Origin: Pseudomonas triticicola
Lineage (GTDB): Bacteria; Pseudomonadota; Gammaproteobacteria; Pseudomonadales; Pseudomonadaceae
NCBI RefSeq assembly: GCF_019145375.1
Contig: NZ_JAHSTX010000001.1
Location: 1,897,001 to 1,961,000 of the forward strand
Length of the DNA stretch: 64,000 nucleotides
Reading direction: 5' to 3'
Under the pieces are notes generated by a model. That model searched no databases. It was not told the DNA's origin and saw only the letters and a list, made by a program, of their open reading frames with translations. Shown in pieces: positions 18,070 through 26,389 of this stretch; within the stretch, counting starts at the first letter, position 1, and each line of letters starts with the position of its first letter. Both the position numbers and the translations under genes were made by a program.

Positions 18070-18547
18070 GAACAACGAAGTCGTCGACGAGACCTGGCAC
18101 CTGCTGCCGAAGGATTTCAACATCGATGAAATCAGCAACTGCGACGACTTGATCGTGCCGCTGCAGCTGTGGCGCGAACACAGCCGCATGCTCCTGGCCC
18201 GCGATGGTGGCCTGGGTGTATGGCTGGATGCTGATGAAGAGGCCGAGGAAATCGGTGAGGACGTCGCCAGGTTTCAGGTGATCGCCTTGAACTTCCCGGC
18301 GTTTACCGACGGCCGTAACTACTCCAATGCCCGCCTGCTGCGTGACCGCTATGGTTTCAAAGGAGAGCTGCGGGCGATTGGCGATGTACTGCGGGACCAA
18401 TTGTTCTACATGCATCGCTGCGGTTTCGACGCCTTTGCCATTCGCGCGGATAAAGACCCGTACGAAGCACTGGAAGGCCTCAAGGACTTCTCGGTGACTT
18501 ACCAGGCTGCCGCTGACGAACCACTGCCGCTGTTCCGTCGCCGCTAA
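18053..18547 (+). CDS. DUF934 protein, cysI partner
   Basis: A 164-residue protein of the DUF934 family, which is consistently found directly after cysI in Pseudomonas and related proteobacteria. The start is the ATG at 18053 inside the last codons of cysI, giving a 17-base overlap; it reads MQRIIKNNEVVDETWHLL. Recognisable family segments are GVWLDADEEAEEI, FTDGRNYSNARLLRDRYG and GELRAIGDVLRDQLFYMHRCGFDAF. The molecular role is not established; the tight coupling suggests help in sulfite reductase assembly or electron delivery (inference). A strong bidirectional terminator follows. Confidence 0.85.
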   Translation: MQRIIKNNEVVDETWHLLPKDFNIDEISNCDDLIVPLQLWREHSRMLLARDGGLGVWLDADEEAEEIGEDVARFQVIALNFPAFTDGRNYSNARLLRDRYGFKGELRAIGDVLRDQLFYMHRCGFDAFAIRADKDPYEALEGLKDFSVTYQAAADEPLPLFRRR

Positions 18548-18571
18548 GCGTCGGATATTTGTTGCGGACAC

Positions 18572-18603
18572 AAAAACGCCGGTCATGTGACCGGCGTTTT
18601 TTT
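18572..18603. terminator. Bidirectional rho-independent terminator
   Basis: A GC-rich stem (ACGCCGGT pairing with ACCGGCGT around an ATG-containing loop) is flanked by A-tract on the left and T-tract on the right. It can therefore stop both the cysI-DUF934 transcript and the convergent sohB transcript. Confidence 0.9.
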
Positions 18604-18614
18604 ATGCCTGCGGT

Positions 18615-19646
18615 TTACCAGAAGCGTTGCTGGGTAAGACGGCTCCACCAGCTCAACAGCACGCGGTCCACCGAACCGCTGGCGGCCATGCCGATGCGTT
18701 CCTGCAGGCTTTTGCGCTCGGCGTAGTGCAGGTGATAGACCTCGGCCTGTTTGGCCTTCTGTGCCAGGTATTCATCGCTGGTCTTCAGTTCGTCCACCAG
18801 TTGGTTTTCCAGCGCAGCGATTCCGAGCCACACCTCACCGGTAGCCACCTCGTCGATCGCCAGTTGCGGGCGATAACGGGCGACGAAGTTTTTGAACAAG
18901 CGATGGGTGATGTCGAGGTCTTCCTGGAATTTTTCGCGGCCCTTTTCGGTGTTTTCGCCAAACACGGTCAGGGTGCGCTTGTACTCACCGGCGGTCAGCA
19001 CTTCGAAATCGATATCGTGCTTCTTCAAAAGGCGATTGACGTTGGGCAATTGCGCGACCACGCCGATCGAACCGAGGATGGCGAACGGAGCGCTGATGAT
19101 CTTGTCGCCGATGCACGCCATCATGTAGCCGCCACTGGCTGCGACCTTGTCGATGCACACGGTCAGTGGCACCCCGGCGTCGCGAATGCGCGCCAATTGT
19201 GACGACGCCAGACCATAGCTGTGCACCATGCCGCCGCCACTTTCCAGACGCAGAACCACTTCGTCTTTCGGCGTGGCCAGGGTCAGCAGCGCGGTGATCT
19301 CGTGGCGCAGGCTTTCCGTGGCGGAAGCCTTGATATCGCCGTCGAAGTCGAGCACGAACACCCGGGATTTGGTCTCAGGCTTGTTCTTCTGTTTCTTCGC
19401 GCTTTTTTCTGTTTTCGCTTCTCCCTTGCGCAATGCCTTGAGCTGATCCTTGTCGAGCAGGGTCTGCTCCAGGCGTTCACGCAGGCCCTTGTAGAAATCG
19501 TTGAGCTTGCTGACCTGCAACTGGCCCGCCGATTTGCGCCGGCCCTTGCTGCGCAATGCAGCAAAACTGGCCAGCACCACCAGAATGGCGATCACCAGCG
19601 TGACGGTCTTGGCCAGGAAGCTGGCGTATTCGGTGAAAAAATCCAC
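18615..19646 (-). CDS. sohB: Inner-membrane S49-family peptidase SohB
   Basis: A 343-residue serine peptidase of the SppA/SohB family, anchored in the inner membrane by an N-terminal helix (about residues 13-31) with the catalytic part expected on the periplasmic side. The S49 catalytic pair is visible: Ser171 in AASGGYMMA and Lys223 in TAGEYKRTLTVFGEN. A Lys-rich stretch at 66-93 precedes the protease fold, which is typical of SohB. The start is a GTG at 19646, preceded by GAGGAG with a five-base spacer. Proposed role in this family: degradation of membrane-associated or misfolded proteins. It shares the downstream bidirectional terminator with the cysI operon. Confidence 0.92.
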   Translation of the reverse strand: MDFFTEYASFLAKTVTLVIAILVVLASFAALRSKGRRKSAGQLQVSKLNDFYKGLRERLEQTLLDKDQLKALRKGEAKTEKSAKKQKNKPETKSRVFVLDFDGDIKASATESLRHEITALLTLATPKDEVVLRLESGGGMVHSYGLASSQLARIRDAGVPLTVCIDKVAASGGYMMACIGDKIISAPFAILGSIGVVAQLPNVNRLLKKHDIDFEVLTAGEYKRTLTVFGENTEKGREKFQEDLDITHRLFKNFVARYRPQLAIDEVATGEVWLGIAALENQLVDELKTSDEYLAQKAKQAEVYHLHYAERKSLQERIGMAASGSVDRVLLSWWSRLTQQRFW

Positions 19647-19787
19647 AGAGACTCCTCAAAGCAATGCGTGACGGTGTATTACACGCGGAATGGCTCCAGC
19701 ATACCCATGCGCCGGCTCGTCGGCCAGCCGTGAAACCTCTGGCAACACGCCTGTAACGGGCATTTCAAACAAGCGTATGTTTTTTCA

Positions 19788-19816
19788 TTGACAGCCTTAC
19801 GCCATCCTCATAACCT
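19788..19816 (+). promoter_or_regulatory. Predicted sigma-70 promoter for the histidine phosphatase gene
   Basis: A perfect TTGACA at 19788-19793 is followed, after exactly 17 bases, by TAACCT at 19811-19816. The start codon lies 35 bases downstream. The -35 and spacer are ideal; the -10 keeps only the first, second and last consensus positions. Confidence 0.5.
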
Positions 19817-19850
19817 CGCCTGACCTTCAACGTACCGGGACGACGCGGAC

Positions 19851-20561
19851 GTGGGCAGCATCTATTTGATACGACATGGCCAGGCCTCCTTTGGTGCAGA
19901 CGATTACGACGTCCTGTCGCCGACCGGTGTGCGCCAGGCAGAAATCCTCGGCCAGCACCTCGCCGACCTCGGTATCAGCTTCGATCGTTGCCTTGCCGGT
20001 GATCTGCGCCGCCAACAGCACACCGCCACCAGTGCACTGGAGCAATTCAGCGCCAGAGGCCTGCCGGTTCCAGCCCTCGAAACCGATTCCGCTTTCAACG
20101 AATTTGACGCCGACGCGGTGATCCGCGCCCTGCTCCCGGCCATGCTGCCGGAAGAGCCGGAAGCCCTCGACATCCTGCGCAACGCCGCGCAGAACCGCGG
20201 TGAATTCCAGCGCATCTTCGCCCTGATCGTCGAGCGCTGGCTTGCTGGCACCTACGACACACCCGGACTGGAAAGCTGGCTGGGTTTCGTCGAACGGGTT
20301 CAGGCCGGGCTGCACCGCATCCTCGACCTGGCGGAAAAGAACCAGAAAATCGCCGTGTTTACCTCCGGCGGCACCATCACTGCCCTGCTCCATCTGATTA
20401 CGCAAATGCCTGCCAGACAGGCCTTTGAATTGAACTGGCAAATCGTCAACACCTCGCTCAACCAACTGAAGTTTCGCGGTCGCGAGGTGGCTCTGGCTTC
20501 CTTCAACAGTCACGCACACCTGCAACTGCTGAAGGCCCCGGAACTCATCACTTTTCGCTGA
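19851..20561 (+). CDS. Histidine phosphatase family protein (phosphoglycerate mutase-like)
   Basis: A 236-residue member of the branch-1 histidine phosphatase superfamily. The catalytic signature RHG is at residues 8-10 (YLIRHGQASFG). The second conserved arginine region reads GDLRRQQHTATSAL, and the C-terminal catalytic His is missing from the usual GH motif: the region reads VFTSGGTITALL. The substrate cannot be told from sequence; SixA/GpmB-like small-molecule or phosphoprotein phosphatases are the nearest families. The start is a GTG at 19851 with only a weak purine stretch upstream. The SCP2 gene follows 63 bases later and probably shares the transcript. Confidence 0.8.
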   Translation: MGSIYLIRHGQASFGADDYDVLSPTGVRQAEILGQHLADLGISFDRCLAGDLRRQQHTATSALEQFSARGLPVPALETDSAFNEFDADAVIRALLPAMLPEEPEALDILRNAAQNRGEFQRIFALIVERWLAGTYDTPGLESWLGFVERVQAGLHRILDLAEKNQKIAVFTSGGTITALLHLITQMPARQAFELNWQIVNTSLNQLKFRGREVALASFNSHAHLQLLKAPELITFR

Positions 20562-20624
20562 GTCCGGCTTACTGTGACCCTGGCTGTAACCACCCAGCTC
20601 CCATGACCAAGAAAGGATCGAACC

Positions 20625-20942
20625 ATGACCTCCGTAGCTGATGCCGTAAAAGCAATGCAAGCCAAGTTCAACCCAGCCGCCGCTGCCGGTCTGGACCTGG
20701 TCTTCGGTTTCAACATCACCGACGAAGACAAGCAATACGCACTGATCGTCAAAGACGGCACCTGCGACATTCAGGAAGGTGAAAACCCGGACGCCAACTG
20801 CACGCTGGTGCTGGACAGCCAGACCCTGAAAGACATCGTCAGCGGCGAAACCGACGGCATGCAGGCCTTCATGGGCGGCAAGCTGCGCGTTGAAGGCGAC
20901 ATGATGCTGTCGATGAAACTGTCCGAGCTGTTCCCTTCGTAA
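20625..20942 (+). CDS. SCP2 sterol-binding domain protein
   Basis: A 105-residue protein consisting only of an SCP2-type lipid-binding fold. Family features include DLVFGFNITDEDKQYALIV, the acidic turn before NCTLVLDSQTLKDIVSGE, and the C-terminal MGGKLRVEGDMMLSMKLSELF. Stand-alone bacterial SCP2 proteins are thought to bind hydrophobic ligands, but the ligand is unknown. AAGAAAGGA lies upstream of the ATG, giving a clear ribosome site. It ends just before a strong terminator, so it closes the two-gene unit that begins with the histidine phosphatase. Confidence 0.9.
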   Translation: MTSVADAVKAMQAKFNPAAAAGLDLVFGFNITDEDKQYALIVKDGTCDIQEGENPDANCTLVLDSQTLKDIVSGETDGMQAFMGGKLRVEGDMMLSMKLSELFPS

Positions 20943-20960
20943 GAAGCAGCCTGGTTCAAA

Positions 20961-20988
20961 CAAATCCCGCCCTTTGGCGGGATTTGTC
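20961..20988 (+). terminator. Rho-independent terminator after SCP2 gene
   Basis: A perfect 12-bp inverted repeat (ACAAATCCCGCC and GGCGGGATTTGT) with a four-base CTTT loop lies 18 bases after the SCP2 stop. The A/T-rich stem base supplies a short T-tract. Confidence 0.85.
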
Positions 20989-21046
20989 GTTCATGCAAGG
21001 GGATCAGCGCAGGGCTCGGCTTCGCGCTCCGCTCACGGAGGTACGA

Positions 21047-21541
21047 TCAACCCTCCTGCAACAACCGCGTATCCAGCCCAAACCGCTCTTGCGAAACCAT
21101 CCTGAACTGCCCCTCCGCCAGATCGCAACTCACCAGCAAATTCCACGAGTGTCGGGTGGCAACCGAAGGCACTAGAACAAATGGATGTTCAGCCAACAGT
21201 GCATCGGCAAACTTTCGCTGGTTGGGCGAGGTTTTGATCGGGGTAAGCCAATGCGGGTTGGGCACATCTTCCGGTTGCACGATTCTGACGCTGGCGTCGT
21301 GGGTGATTTCAAAACAGGTCAACACATAGGGTTCCTGATCAAGCGCATCGAAGCTGCCATGGGCGGCCACCTCCAGTATCGCCGTGGAGGGGTCGACCGA
21401 CGCATAAACGACTCTGCGGCCGGGCGTATTCCAGCGGCCGCCGTCCCGTTTCGATCCGAGGCCGCTGTCCCAGGTCTCGCTGTACACCTCGCGATCCAGC
21501 CGCCAGGCGTACCAGCGATCATCCCAGGGCAAGGGGTTCAT
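21047..21541 (-). CDS. RES-domain toxin (NAD+-degrading family)
   Basis: A 164-residue RES-family protein, the toxin half of a RES/Xre type II toxin-antitoxin system. RES toxins degrade NAD+ in the producing cell. The family residues are visible: Arg36 in GGRWNTPG, Tyr46-Ala-Ser in VVYASVDPSTAILE, Glu57, and Ser132 in RHSWNLLVS. The start is the ATG at 21541, whose ATGA overlaps the antitoxin stop, as expected for a coupled toxin translated after its antitoxin. The frame is open further upstream into the antitoxin gene but that extension is not family-like. All key residues look intact, so the toxin should be active. Confidence 0.9.
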   Translation of the reverse strand: MNPLPWDDRWYAWRLDREVYSETWDSGLGSKRDGGRWNTPGRRVVYASVDPSTAILEVAAHGSFDALDQEPYVLTCFEITHDASVRIVQPEDVPNPHWLTPIKTSPNQRKFADALLAEHPFVLVPSVATRHSWNLLVSCDLAEGQFRMVSQERFGLDTRLLQEG

Positions 21542-22014
21542 TGATGAACCCCGTATTTGATCTGGTTCAGATACTCCTCCACCATCCTGAAGCCCAGCGC
21601 ATGTCCAACCAGATCGAGCGGCACATAACCGTAGAAGTAAGTGGCGCGTTGCTCCAGCCATGATTCGGCCTTGGCCTGTCGCCCGAACACCTCGATGGCC
21701 AGTTCCAGCGCAGCGGCATATTGGTAGGCGATCACGCTCTGCGGCGTGTCCAGGCGCACCGGCGCGCCTTCCTTGAGCAGGCGTCGCACGGTTCTCACGG
21801 ATTTGCCGGTGATACGTTTGACCATCTCTCCCTGTTGGTACAGCTCGGAGGTTGCGATCATGTTGACCACATCGAGCAGCTCAAATCCTTCGCTTGTGCA
21901 GCGCAGGATCAGCATCGGATCGTCGCCGGTATCCTGCCCGCGCAACAGCAACTCCAGAGGCTTGCCCTCGAGCTTCTTCAAGCCCGTGAGCCGGGGCACT
22001 TTGGCGCTCGGCAT
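21538..22014 (-). CDS. Xre/MbcA/ParS-type antitoxin
   Basis: A 158-residue antitoxin partner of the RES toxin. The N-terminal half is a helix-turn-helix-like Xre region. The C-terminal half carries the DUF2384 toxin-binding fold, including SVIAYQYAAALELAIEVFGRQAKAESWL and a C-terminal VGHALGFRMVEEYLNQIKYG. The start chosen is the ATG at 22014, preceded by GGAGG with an eight-base spacer. The frame stays open upstream to 22161, including a Met (MRIPLIES), and that part cannot be excluded as an N-terminal extension. Its gene ends in an ATGA overlap with the toxin. Members of this family normally repress their own promoter. Confidence 0.88.
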   Translation of the reverse strand: MPSAKVPRLTGLKKLEGKPLELLLRGQDTGDDPMLILRCTSEGFELLDVVNMIATSELYQQGEMVKRITGKSVRTVRRLLKEGAPVRLDTPQSVIAYQYAAALELAIEVFGRQAKAESWLEQRATYFYGYVPLDLVGHALGFRMVEEYLNQIKYGVHQ

Positions 22015-22039
22015 GGCAACGTCCTCCGAGGGACACCTA

Positions 22040-22054
22040 GCGCGATCGTCGCGC
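22040..22054. promoter_or_regulatory. Inverted repeat upstream of the antitoxin, candidate operator
   Basis: GCGCGA (22040-22045) and TCGCGC (22049-22054) form a perfect 6-bp inverted repeat with a three-base centre, about 25 bases upstream of the chosen antitoxin start. It is well placed for autorepression by the Xre antitoxin. It would be coding sequence if the longer start is correct. The rest of 22015-22364 (divergent antitoxin and LysR promoters) shows no other clear element. Confidence 0.35.
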
Positions 22055-22364
22055 CAATAATGGCGAGGCGAGTAAGCAGGCGTATGGCTTTCAATCAGTG
22101 GGATTCGCATAGTCCATCCTTTGTCCGGGTCCAGAGCGATCTGTGCGCTCGATGACTTCAATGTCAGGACTGATGCTATAGACCCGGCGTCCGACGACCA
22201 ACCTGAAAACGTCGTCAGAAATATCCGCGAATCTGATCAAAACGCTCCTGTTTCCGTAGGACTCAAACGCAATTTTCAGCGGTTCAATCCGTCGTTGCTT
22301 TCAAGTTGGGGAGATGGACTTTTGACTTACAATGCGCCCCACATCCAGACATCGGCCCTGCCCC

Positions 22365-23228
22365 ATGGACATCGACCTCGCCCGCACCTTCCTCGAAATC
22401 GTCCGCCACGGCAGTCTCGCCGCCGCCGCGCAGAAGCTGTTCGTCACACAAACCGCGATCACCGCGCGGGTGCAGAAACTCGAGAGCCAGTTGGGCAGTA
22501 CGCTGTTTGTGCGCAATCGTGCCGGGGCGAAGTTGACGGCCAATGGCGAAGCGTTTGTGATCTACGCCAATCAACTGGTGCAGACCTGGGAAGCCGCGCG
22601 CCGCGACTTGCCGCTGCCGGAGGGTTATCACAACGTTCTGCACATCGGTGGCGAGGTCAGCCTGTGCAATCCGCTGATGCTCAGTTGGGCGGCGGAACTG
22701 CGCGAGAAAATACCCGGGCACGCATTGCGCATGGAGATTCGCGATGGCGAAAACCTGTTGCGTCAGCTCGAACTCGGTGTGCTCGATGCCGCGCTGGTCT
22801 ATCAACCGGAATACTGGCCGGGTTTGCAGGTCGAGCAAGTGCTGGAGGAAAAACTGATTCTGGTGCGCGCGCCCGAGCGTCCGGAGCCTTACGTCTACAT
22901 CGACTGGGGCCCGGATTTCCGCCGTCAGCACGACGCCGCCCTGCCGGAAAAAGCCAAAGCCGCGCTGAGCTTCAACCTTGGCCCGCTGGCGCTGCAATAC
23001 ATCCTCGAACATGGCGGCAGCGGCTATTTCCGCACTCGCGTTGTGCGCACTTACCTGGAGACCGGTGCCCTGGAAGCCGTCACCAAAGCGCCGGAATTCG
23101 GTTATCCGACCTATCTGGTGTATTCCCGTGATCGCGACTCGGCAGTGCTGCAACAGGCTTTCGATTTGTTGCGCGAGGTGATCCGCACCGATGACGACTG
23201 GTCACAGCGCTGGAATCCGTTGAGCTGA
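22365..23228 (+). CDS. LysR-family transcriptional regulator
   Basis: A 287-residue LysR-type regulator. The winged helix-turn-helix covers about residues 1-60 (FLEIVRHGSLAAAAQKL, then TQTAITARVQKLESQLG and the wing TLFVRNRAGAKLTANGE). The rest is the periplasmic-binding-protein-like effector domain. The start is set at the ATG at 22365 (MDIDLART); the frame runs 33 bases further upstream but without family-like residues. It is divergent from the RES/Xre pair and lies upstream of the hydroxylase and SMP-30 genes on the same strand, which are plausible targets (inference). The effector is unknown. Confidence 0.9.
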   Translation: MDIDLARTFLEIVRHGSLAAAAQKLFVTQTAITARVQKLESQLGSTLFVRNRAGAKLTANGEAFVIYANQLVQTWEAARRDLPLPEGYHNVLHIGGEVSLCNPLMLSWAAELREKIPGHALRMEIRDGENLLRQLELGVLDAALVYQPEYWPGLQVEQVLEEKLILVRAPERPEPYVYIDWGPDFRRQHDAALPEKAKAALSFNLGPLALQYILEHGGSGYFRTRVVRTYLETGALEAVTKAPEFGYPTYLVYSRDRDSAVLQQAFDLLREVIRTDDDWSQRWNPLS

Positions 23229-23330
23229 CGGACAGCTTCAGTCCAGAGCATGGCGCTTGTGACCTCAAGGTTCGCCCTGCACAAATCAGCGGATCGGCTA
23301 ATCTGCCGGGTATAACAACAATACCCGCAG

Positions 23331-24485
23331 GTGAAAGCGTTGAGGCAGACCACCGAGGCATTTCGCAGCCGCTACCGCGCGGCCATTCATCCTTTGTACA
23401 ACCCGTGGTTGCATGGCGCGTTCGTGTTGCTGTTCGGCATTTTCGCCGTCGCTGCCTTCTGGCGCACGGTGCATTCGGTGAGCTGGCTGGAGTGGCTGAC
23501 CGTGCCGCTGAGCCTGCTGTGGTTCAATTTCGGCGTGTATATGGTCCATCGCCATTTGGGCCATCACAAAAAATCCTTCGCAAAGATGTTCTATGCACGG
23601 CATGCCGGCGACCATCACAGCTTTTTCACCCCCGGCTACATGACCTACGACAGCGCGCGGGACTGGCGAGTGATCCTGTTTCCAGCCTGGCTGATCGTCA
23701 TTCATACGCTGCTGATCACCCTGCCTCTGTGGTGGCTGCTCGCACAGGTCAACACCAATGTCGCCGGGCTTTTCGGCGGGTGCATGGTGCTCGGTTATCT
23801 GCTCTATGAGGTGTTCCATGCCTGTGAGCATCTGCCCCCGCAAAATCCGTTGGCCCGTTTGCCGTGGATTCGCCAGATGCGCCGTCTGCATGAACTGCAT
23901 CACCGCCGCGAGCGCATGCAGGAGCGCAATTTCAACATCGTTCTGCCCTTGATGGACTACCTGTTCGGCACGCTGTACCGCGAGCCGGAATCCGCCCCTT
24001 TGAGTCATTCGAAAATGCCCATGACGCGCATGCAGCACCAGATCGATATCGCCGGCGAACCGGTCGCTGTGCTGGCCTATGCCGCCAGCGTCAGTCACTG
24101 GCCGGACTGGCATCCCTCCTCATTGAAGATTGACGGTCCGCAAGGTCCACTGCATGCCGGTGCGCGTTTCGAAGAGGACATCCATGCCGGCGGACGTGCC
24201 GGTCACTTGCGCTGGGAAGTCACTGAATACCTGCCGGGCCGGCGCTGGTGCGCACGCGCGCAAAGTGATCAGGGTCTGTCCCTGCGTTTGACTTACGAGT
24301 CCTCGGCGGAGGCTGGCGGCACGCGTTTCGTGCGTACGCTGGAATATCGCTTTGACGGCTTGTTTATGCGTCTGGCCAATCGCCTGTTGCTCAAGCGGCG
24401 TATCGAGCGCGAGTCTGCCGCGTCCATGCTTGCCCTGCGCGACACTACCGCGCAGTACATCGGCGCGGCGAGGGCCAGCGCGTGA
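23331..24485 (+). CDS. Fatty acid hydroxylase domain fused to SRPBCC domain
   Basis: A 384-residue protein with two modules. Residues 1 to about 225 form an integral-membrane di-iron hydroxylase/desaturase fold of the sterol desaturase family. The histidine boxes HRHLGHH (73-79), HAGDHH (91-96), HACEH (163-167) and HELHH (187-191) are set among four hydrophobic segments. From about residue 238 a START/SRPBCC-like domain follows (VAVLAYAASVSHWPDWHPSS opens it), which usually binds hydrophobic ligands. It could present the lipid substrate to the oxygenase. The start is given as GTG 23331; a TTG at 23340 with AGGTG upstream is an alternative. It overlaps the next gene by four bases. Confidence 0.82.
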   Translation: MKALRQTTEAFRSRYRAAIHPLYNPWLHGAFVLLFGIFAVAAFWRTVHSVSWLEWLTVPLSLLWFNFGVYMVHRHLGHHKKSFAKMFYARHAGDHHSFFTPGYMTYDSARDWRVILFPAWLIVIHTLLITLPLWWLLAQVNTNVAGLFGGCMVLGYLLYEVFHACEHLPPQNPLARLPWIRQMRRLHELHHRRERMQERNFNIVLPLMDYLFGTLYREPESAPLSHSKMPMTRMQHQIDIAGEPVAVLAYAASVSHWPDWHPSSLKIDGPQGPLHAGARFEEDIHAGGRAGHLRWEVTEYLPGRRWCARAQSDQGLSLRLTYESSAEAGGTRFVRTLEYRFDGLFMRLANRLLLKRRIERESAASMLALRDTTAQYIGAARASA

Positions 24486-25558
24486 AATTACGTTATGTGG
24501 TGTGCCTGCTGATCGCTCTGGTCATCGCCTTCTTGTTGTTGCTGCCGACCAAGGTCGAACCGGTCGCCTGGACGCCGCCACCGGCGCCCTCGCTGAAGGA
24601 AGGCATCTACGCGGACAACCAGCGCCTCAAAGCTGTGGTGAAGGTCGGGCCGAGCGACATCGAAGGGCCTGAGGCGCTGCTGCTGGAAGACGAATTTCTC
24701 ATCACCGGATTGCATGACGGCCGGCTGATCCGCAGCAGCCTCGACGGCTCGCAGCGCAAGGTCCTGGCCGACACCGGTGGCCGTCCCTTGGGCCTCGCCC
24801 GTCATCCGAACGGCATGCTGGTGATCGCCGATGCGGTCAAAGGCTTGCTGTCGCTGGATGCACAAGGCCGCGTGATCCCCTTGACCACCGAGGCCAACGG
24901 CGTGCCATTTGGATTTACCGATGATGTAGCGGTCGACAAGTCAGGCCACTACGCCTACTTCAGCGATGCCTCGAGCCGCTGGGGCTACGGCCAGGACGGT
25001 GAGGCAATCATCGAACATGGCGCCGACGGACGCTTGCTGCGCTACGACTTTCAGACCGGCAAGACCAGCGTGCTGCTCGACAAACTGCAGTTCGCCAACG
25101 GCGTCGCTCTTGGTCCGGACGAAGCCTATGTGCTGGTCAATGAAACCGGCGCTTACCGCATCAGCCGCTACTGGCTGAGCGGGCCGAAGGCAGGCACCAA
25201 TGACGTGTTCATCGACAACATGCCGGGGCTGCCGGACAACCTCTCGTTCAATGGCAGCAATCGCTTTTGGGTAGCGTTGTACGCGCCGCGCAACGCGTTA
25301 CTCGATGGCACCGCGCAGCACCCGTTCGTACGCAAGATGATCGTGCGGGCGTTGACGGTTTTGCCCAAGCCTGTCGAGAAGCGTGGGTTTGTGCTGGGAC
25401 TGGATCTGGACGGCAAGGTGATTGCCAATCTGCAGGACGCGAGCGAAGGCAATTATTCGCCGATTACCACGGTGCGCGAGTATGGGCAGTGGTTGTATTT
25501 CGGATCGTTGAAGGCGAGGCATATGGGGCGGATGGGGTTGGATGCGGCGCTTAAGTGA
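24482..25558 (+). CDS. SMP-30/strictosidine synthase-like beta-propeller protein
   Basis: A 358-residue protein with an N-terminal signal anchor (residues 4-22, LRYVVCLLIALVIAFLLLL) and a six-bladed beta-propeller of the SMP-30/gluconolactonase/strictosidine-synthase type. Blade-like segments include GRPLGLARHPNGMLVIADA, GFTDDVAVDKSGHYAYFSDAS and LQFANGVALGPDEAYVLVNET. The GTG start at 24482 sits inside the stop of the hydroxylase gene, so the two are translationally coupled. Family members hydrolyse lactones or organic esters; the pairing with a lipid hydroxylase suggests sequential action on an oxygenated lipid at the membrane, which is inference. It is followed by a REP doublet. Confidence 0.82.
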   Translation: MKLRYVVCLLIALVIAFLLLLPTKVEPVAWTPPPAPSLKEGIYADNQRLKAVVKVGPSDIEGPEALLLEDEFLITGLHDGRLIRSSLDGSQRKVLADTGGRPLGLARHPNGMLVIADAVKGLLSLDAQGRVIPLTTEANGVPFGFTDDVAVDKSGHYAYFSDASSRWGYGQDGEAIIEHGADGRLLRYDFQTGKTSVLLDKLQFANGVALGPDEAYVLVNETGAYRISRYWLSGPKAGTNDVFIDNMPGLPDNLSFNGSNRFWVALYAPRNALLDGTAQHPFVRKMIVRALTVLPKPVEKRGFVLGLDLDGKVIANLQDASEGNYSPITTVREYGQWLYFGSLKARHMGRMGLDAALK

Positions 25559-25587
25559 GCCAGCGGGATTTGTATGTAATGGACTGA

Positions 25588-25661
25588 CGCCTTCGCGAGC
25601 AGGCTCGCTCCCACAGGGGAAACGAATTCCAAATGTGGGAGCGAGCCTGCTTGTGAAGGCG
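25588..25661. repeat. REP doublet (REPIN)
   Basis: Two inverted REP palindromes (CGCCTTCGCGAGCAGGCTCG..CCCACA and TGTGGGAGCGAGCC..AAGGCGG) separated by a short spacer, 29 bases after a stop codon. This is the common REPIN family of fluorescent pseudomonads. Confidence 0.9.
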
Positions 25662-25666
25662 GTCTG

Positions 25667-25831
25667 TCAGTTGCTGGACCGGTCGAACTTCTCCGGATCT
25701 TCATCCGCCGGCAGTTCTTTCACGGTTTTTTCCGGATGCGCTGTGGTATGCGCGGGGCTGTTGGGTTCAGGGCGGGTCGGAATCGGGTCGAAGCCGCCCT
25801 GCTCTTCACTGGGGAATTTGGGGTCGTTCAT
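25667..25831 (-). CDS. Small acidic, probably disordered protein (54 aa)
   Basis: A 54-residue Pro/Glu/Asp-rich protein that looks intrinsically disordered. The ATG at 25831 has a GAGGTG ribosome site four bases upstream; an upstream in-frame extension to 25930 has no such site. It contains GGFDPIPTRPEPNSP, which closely matches GFKPDPDRPEPGES in the other small protein at 26968-27246. It ends just before the REP doublet. Function unknown; neighbours suggest a stress-related context. Confidence 0.7.
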   Translation of the reverse strand: MNDPKFPSEEQGGFDPIPTRPEPNSPAHTTAHPEKTVKELPADEDPEKFDRSSN

Positions 25832-25930
25832 AAGGCACCTCACAACGAGTCGATGGTTTGCAGACTCTGCACATTGGAGGTGCCGTTGGCCGTTGCCGTT
25901 CCCTTCACAGGGTGACCACGGGTCGGACAA

Positions 25931-26185
25931 TTACTGTCCCGTCAGCGGCTGCCCGGCCAGTTGGGCGACGATCTGTTCCTTGACGATCACACGCTTCTCT
26001 TTGAGCTTTTTCAGCTCGTCGTCAGTGGGGGCATCGGACTGGGCGTTCTCGGCCTCGACGACCGCTTTATCGACATCGAAATACTTGTTGAGCAGCGAAT
26101 CCAGCTTCGCGTCCTCGGAGCGTTTTTGCTCGATCTCTTCCTTTTTGCAGCCCAGGTCCTGATACAGATCATGTGAAACCGGCAT
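25931..26185 (-). CDS. YdcH/DUF465-like small coiled-coil protein
   Basis: An 84-residue, highly charged helical protein of the YdcH (DUF465) type. The family hallmark is a short opening helix (SHDLYQDLG), a hinge with a Lys-rich helix (DAKLDSLLNKYFDVDKAVVEAE), and a second helix ending in LKKLKEKRVIVKEQI. A strong GGAGGTG ribosome site precedes the ATG at 26185 by five bases. Function unknown. It is divergent from the DUF4142 gene and 99 bases upstream of the 54-residue gene. Confidence 0.82.
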   Translation of the reverse strand: MPVSHDLYQDLGCKKEEIEQKRSEDAKLDSLLNKYFDVDKAVVEAENAQSDAPTDDELKKLKEKRVIVKEQIVAQLAGQPLTGQ

Positions 26186-26389
26186 GAAACACCTCCATCA
26201 AATTGATCGACAACCAGCGCGACCGATGCGCTGACTCGTTATCAGCATGGCCTTGCGCAATGGCTTCTGTCGACACCCTGTCAGACCAGCGGTTGCCGTT
26301 CGTCGCCCTGTCGTAAATGCGATAAAACCTTTGGCGTTTGCGTTCGCTCCATTGGATAACGCTCACAAAAACCTGCGTGGAGATACCCA

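Noticed and set aside
16252..18189. 645-residue open frame opposite cysI
   Set aside because: Antisense shadow of cysI; its start has no ribosome site and the frame runs into the DUF934 gene.
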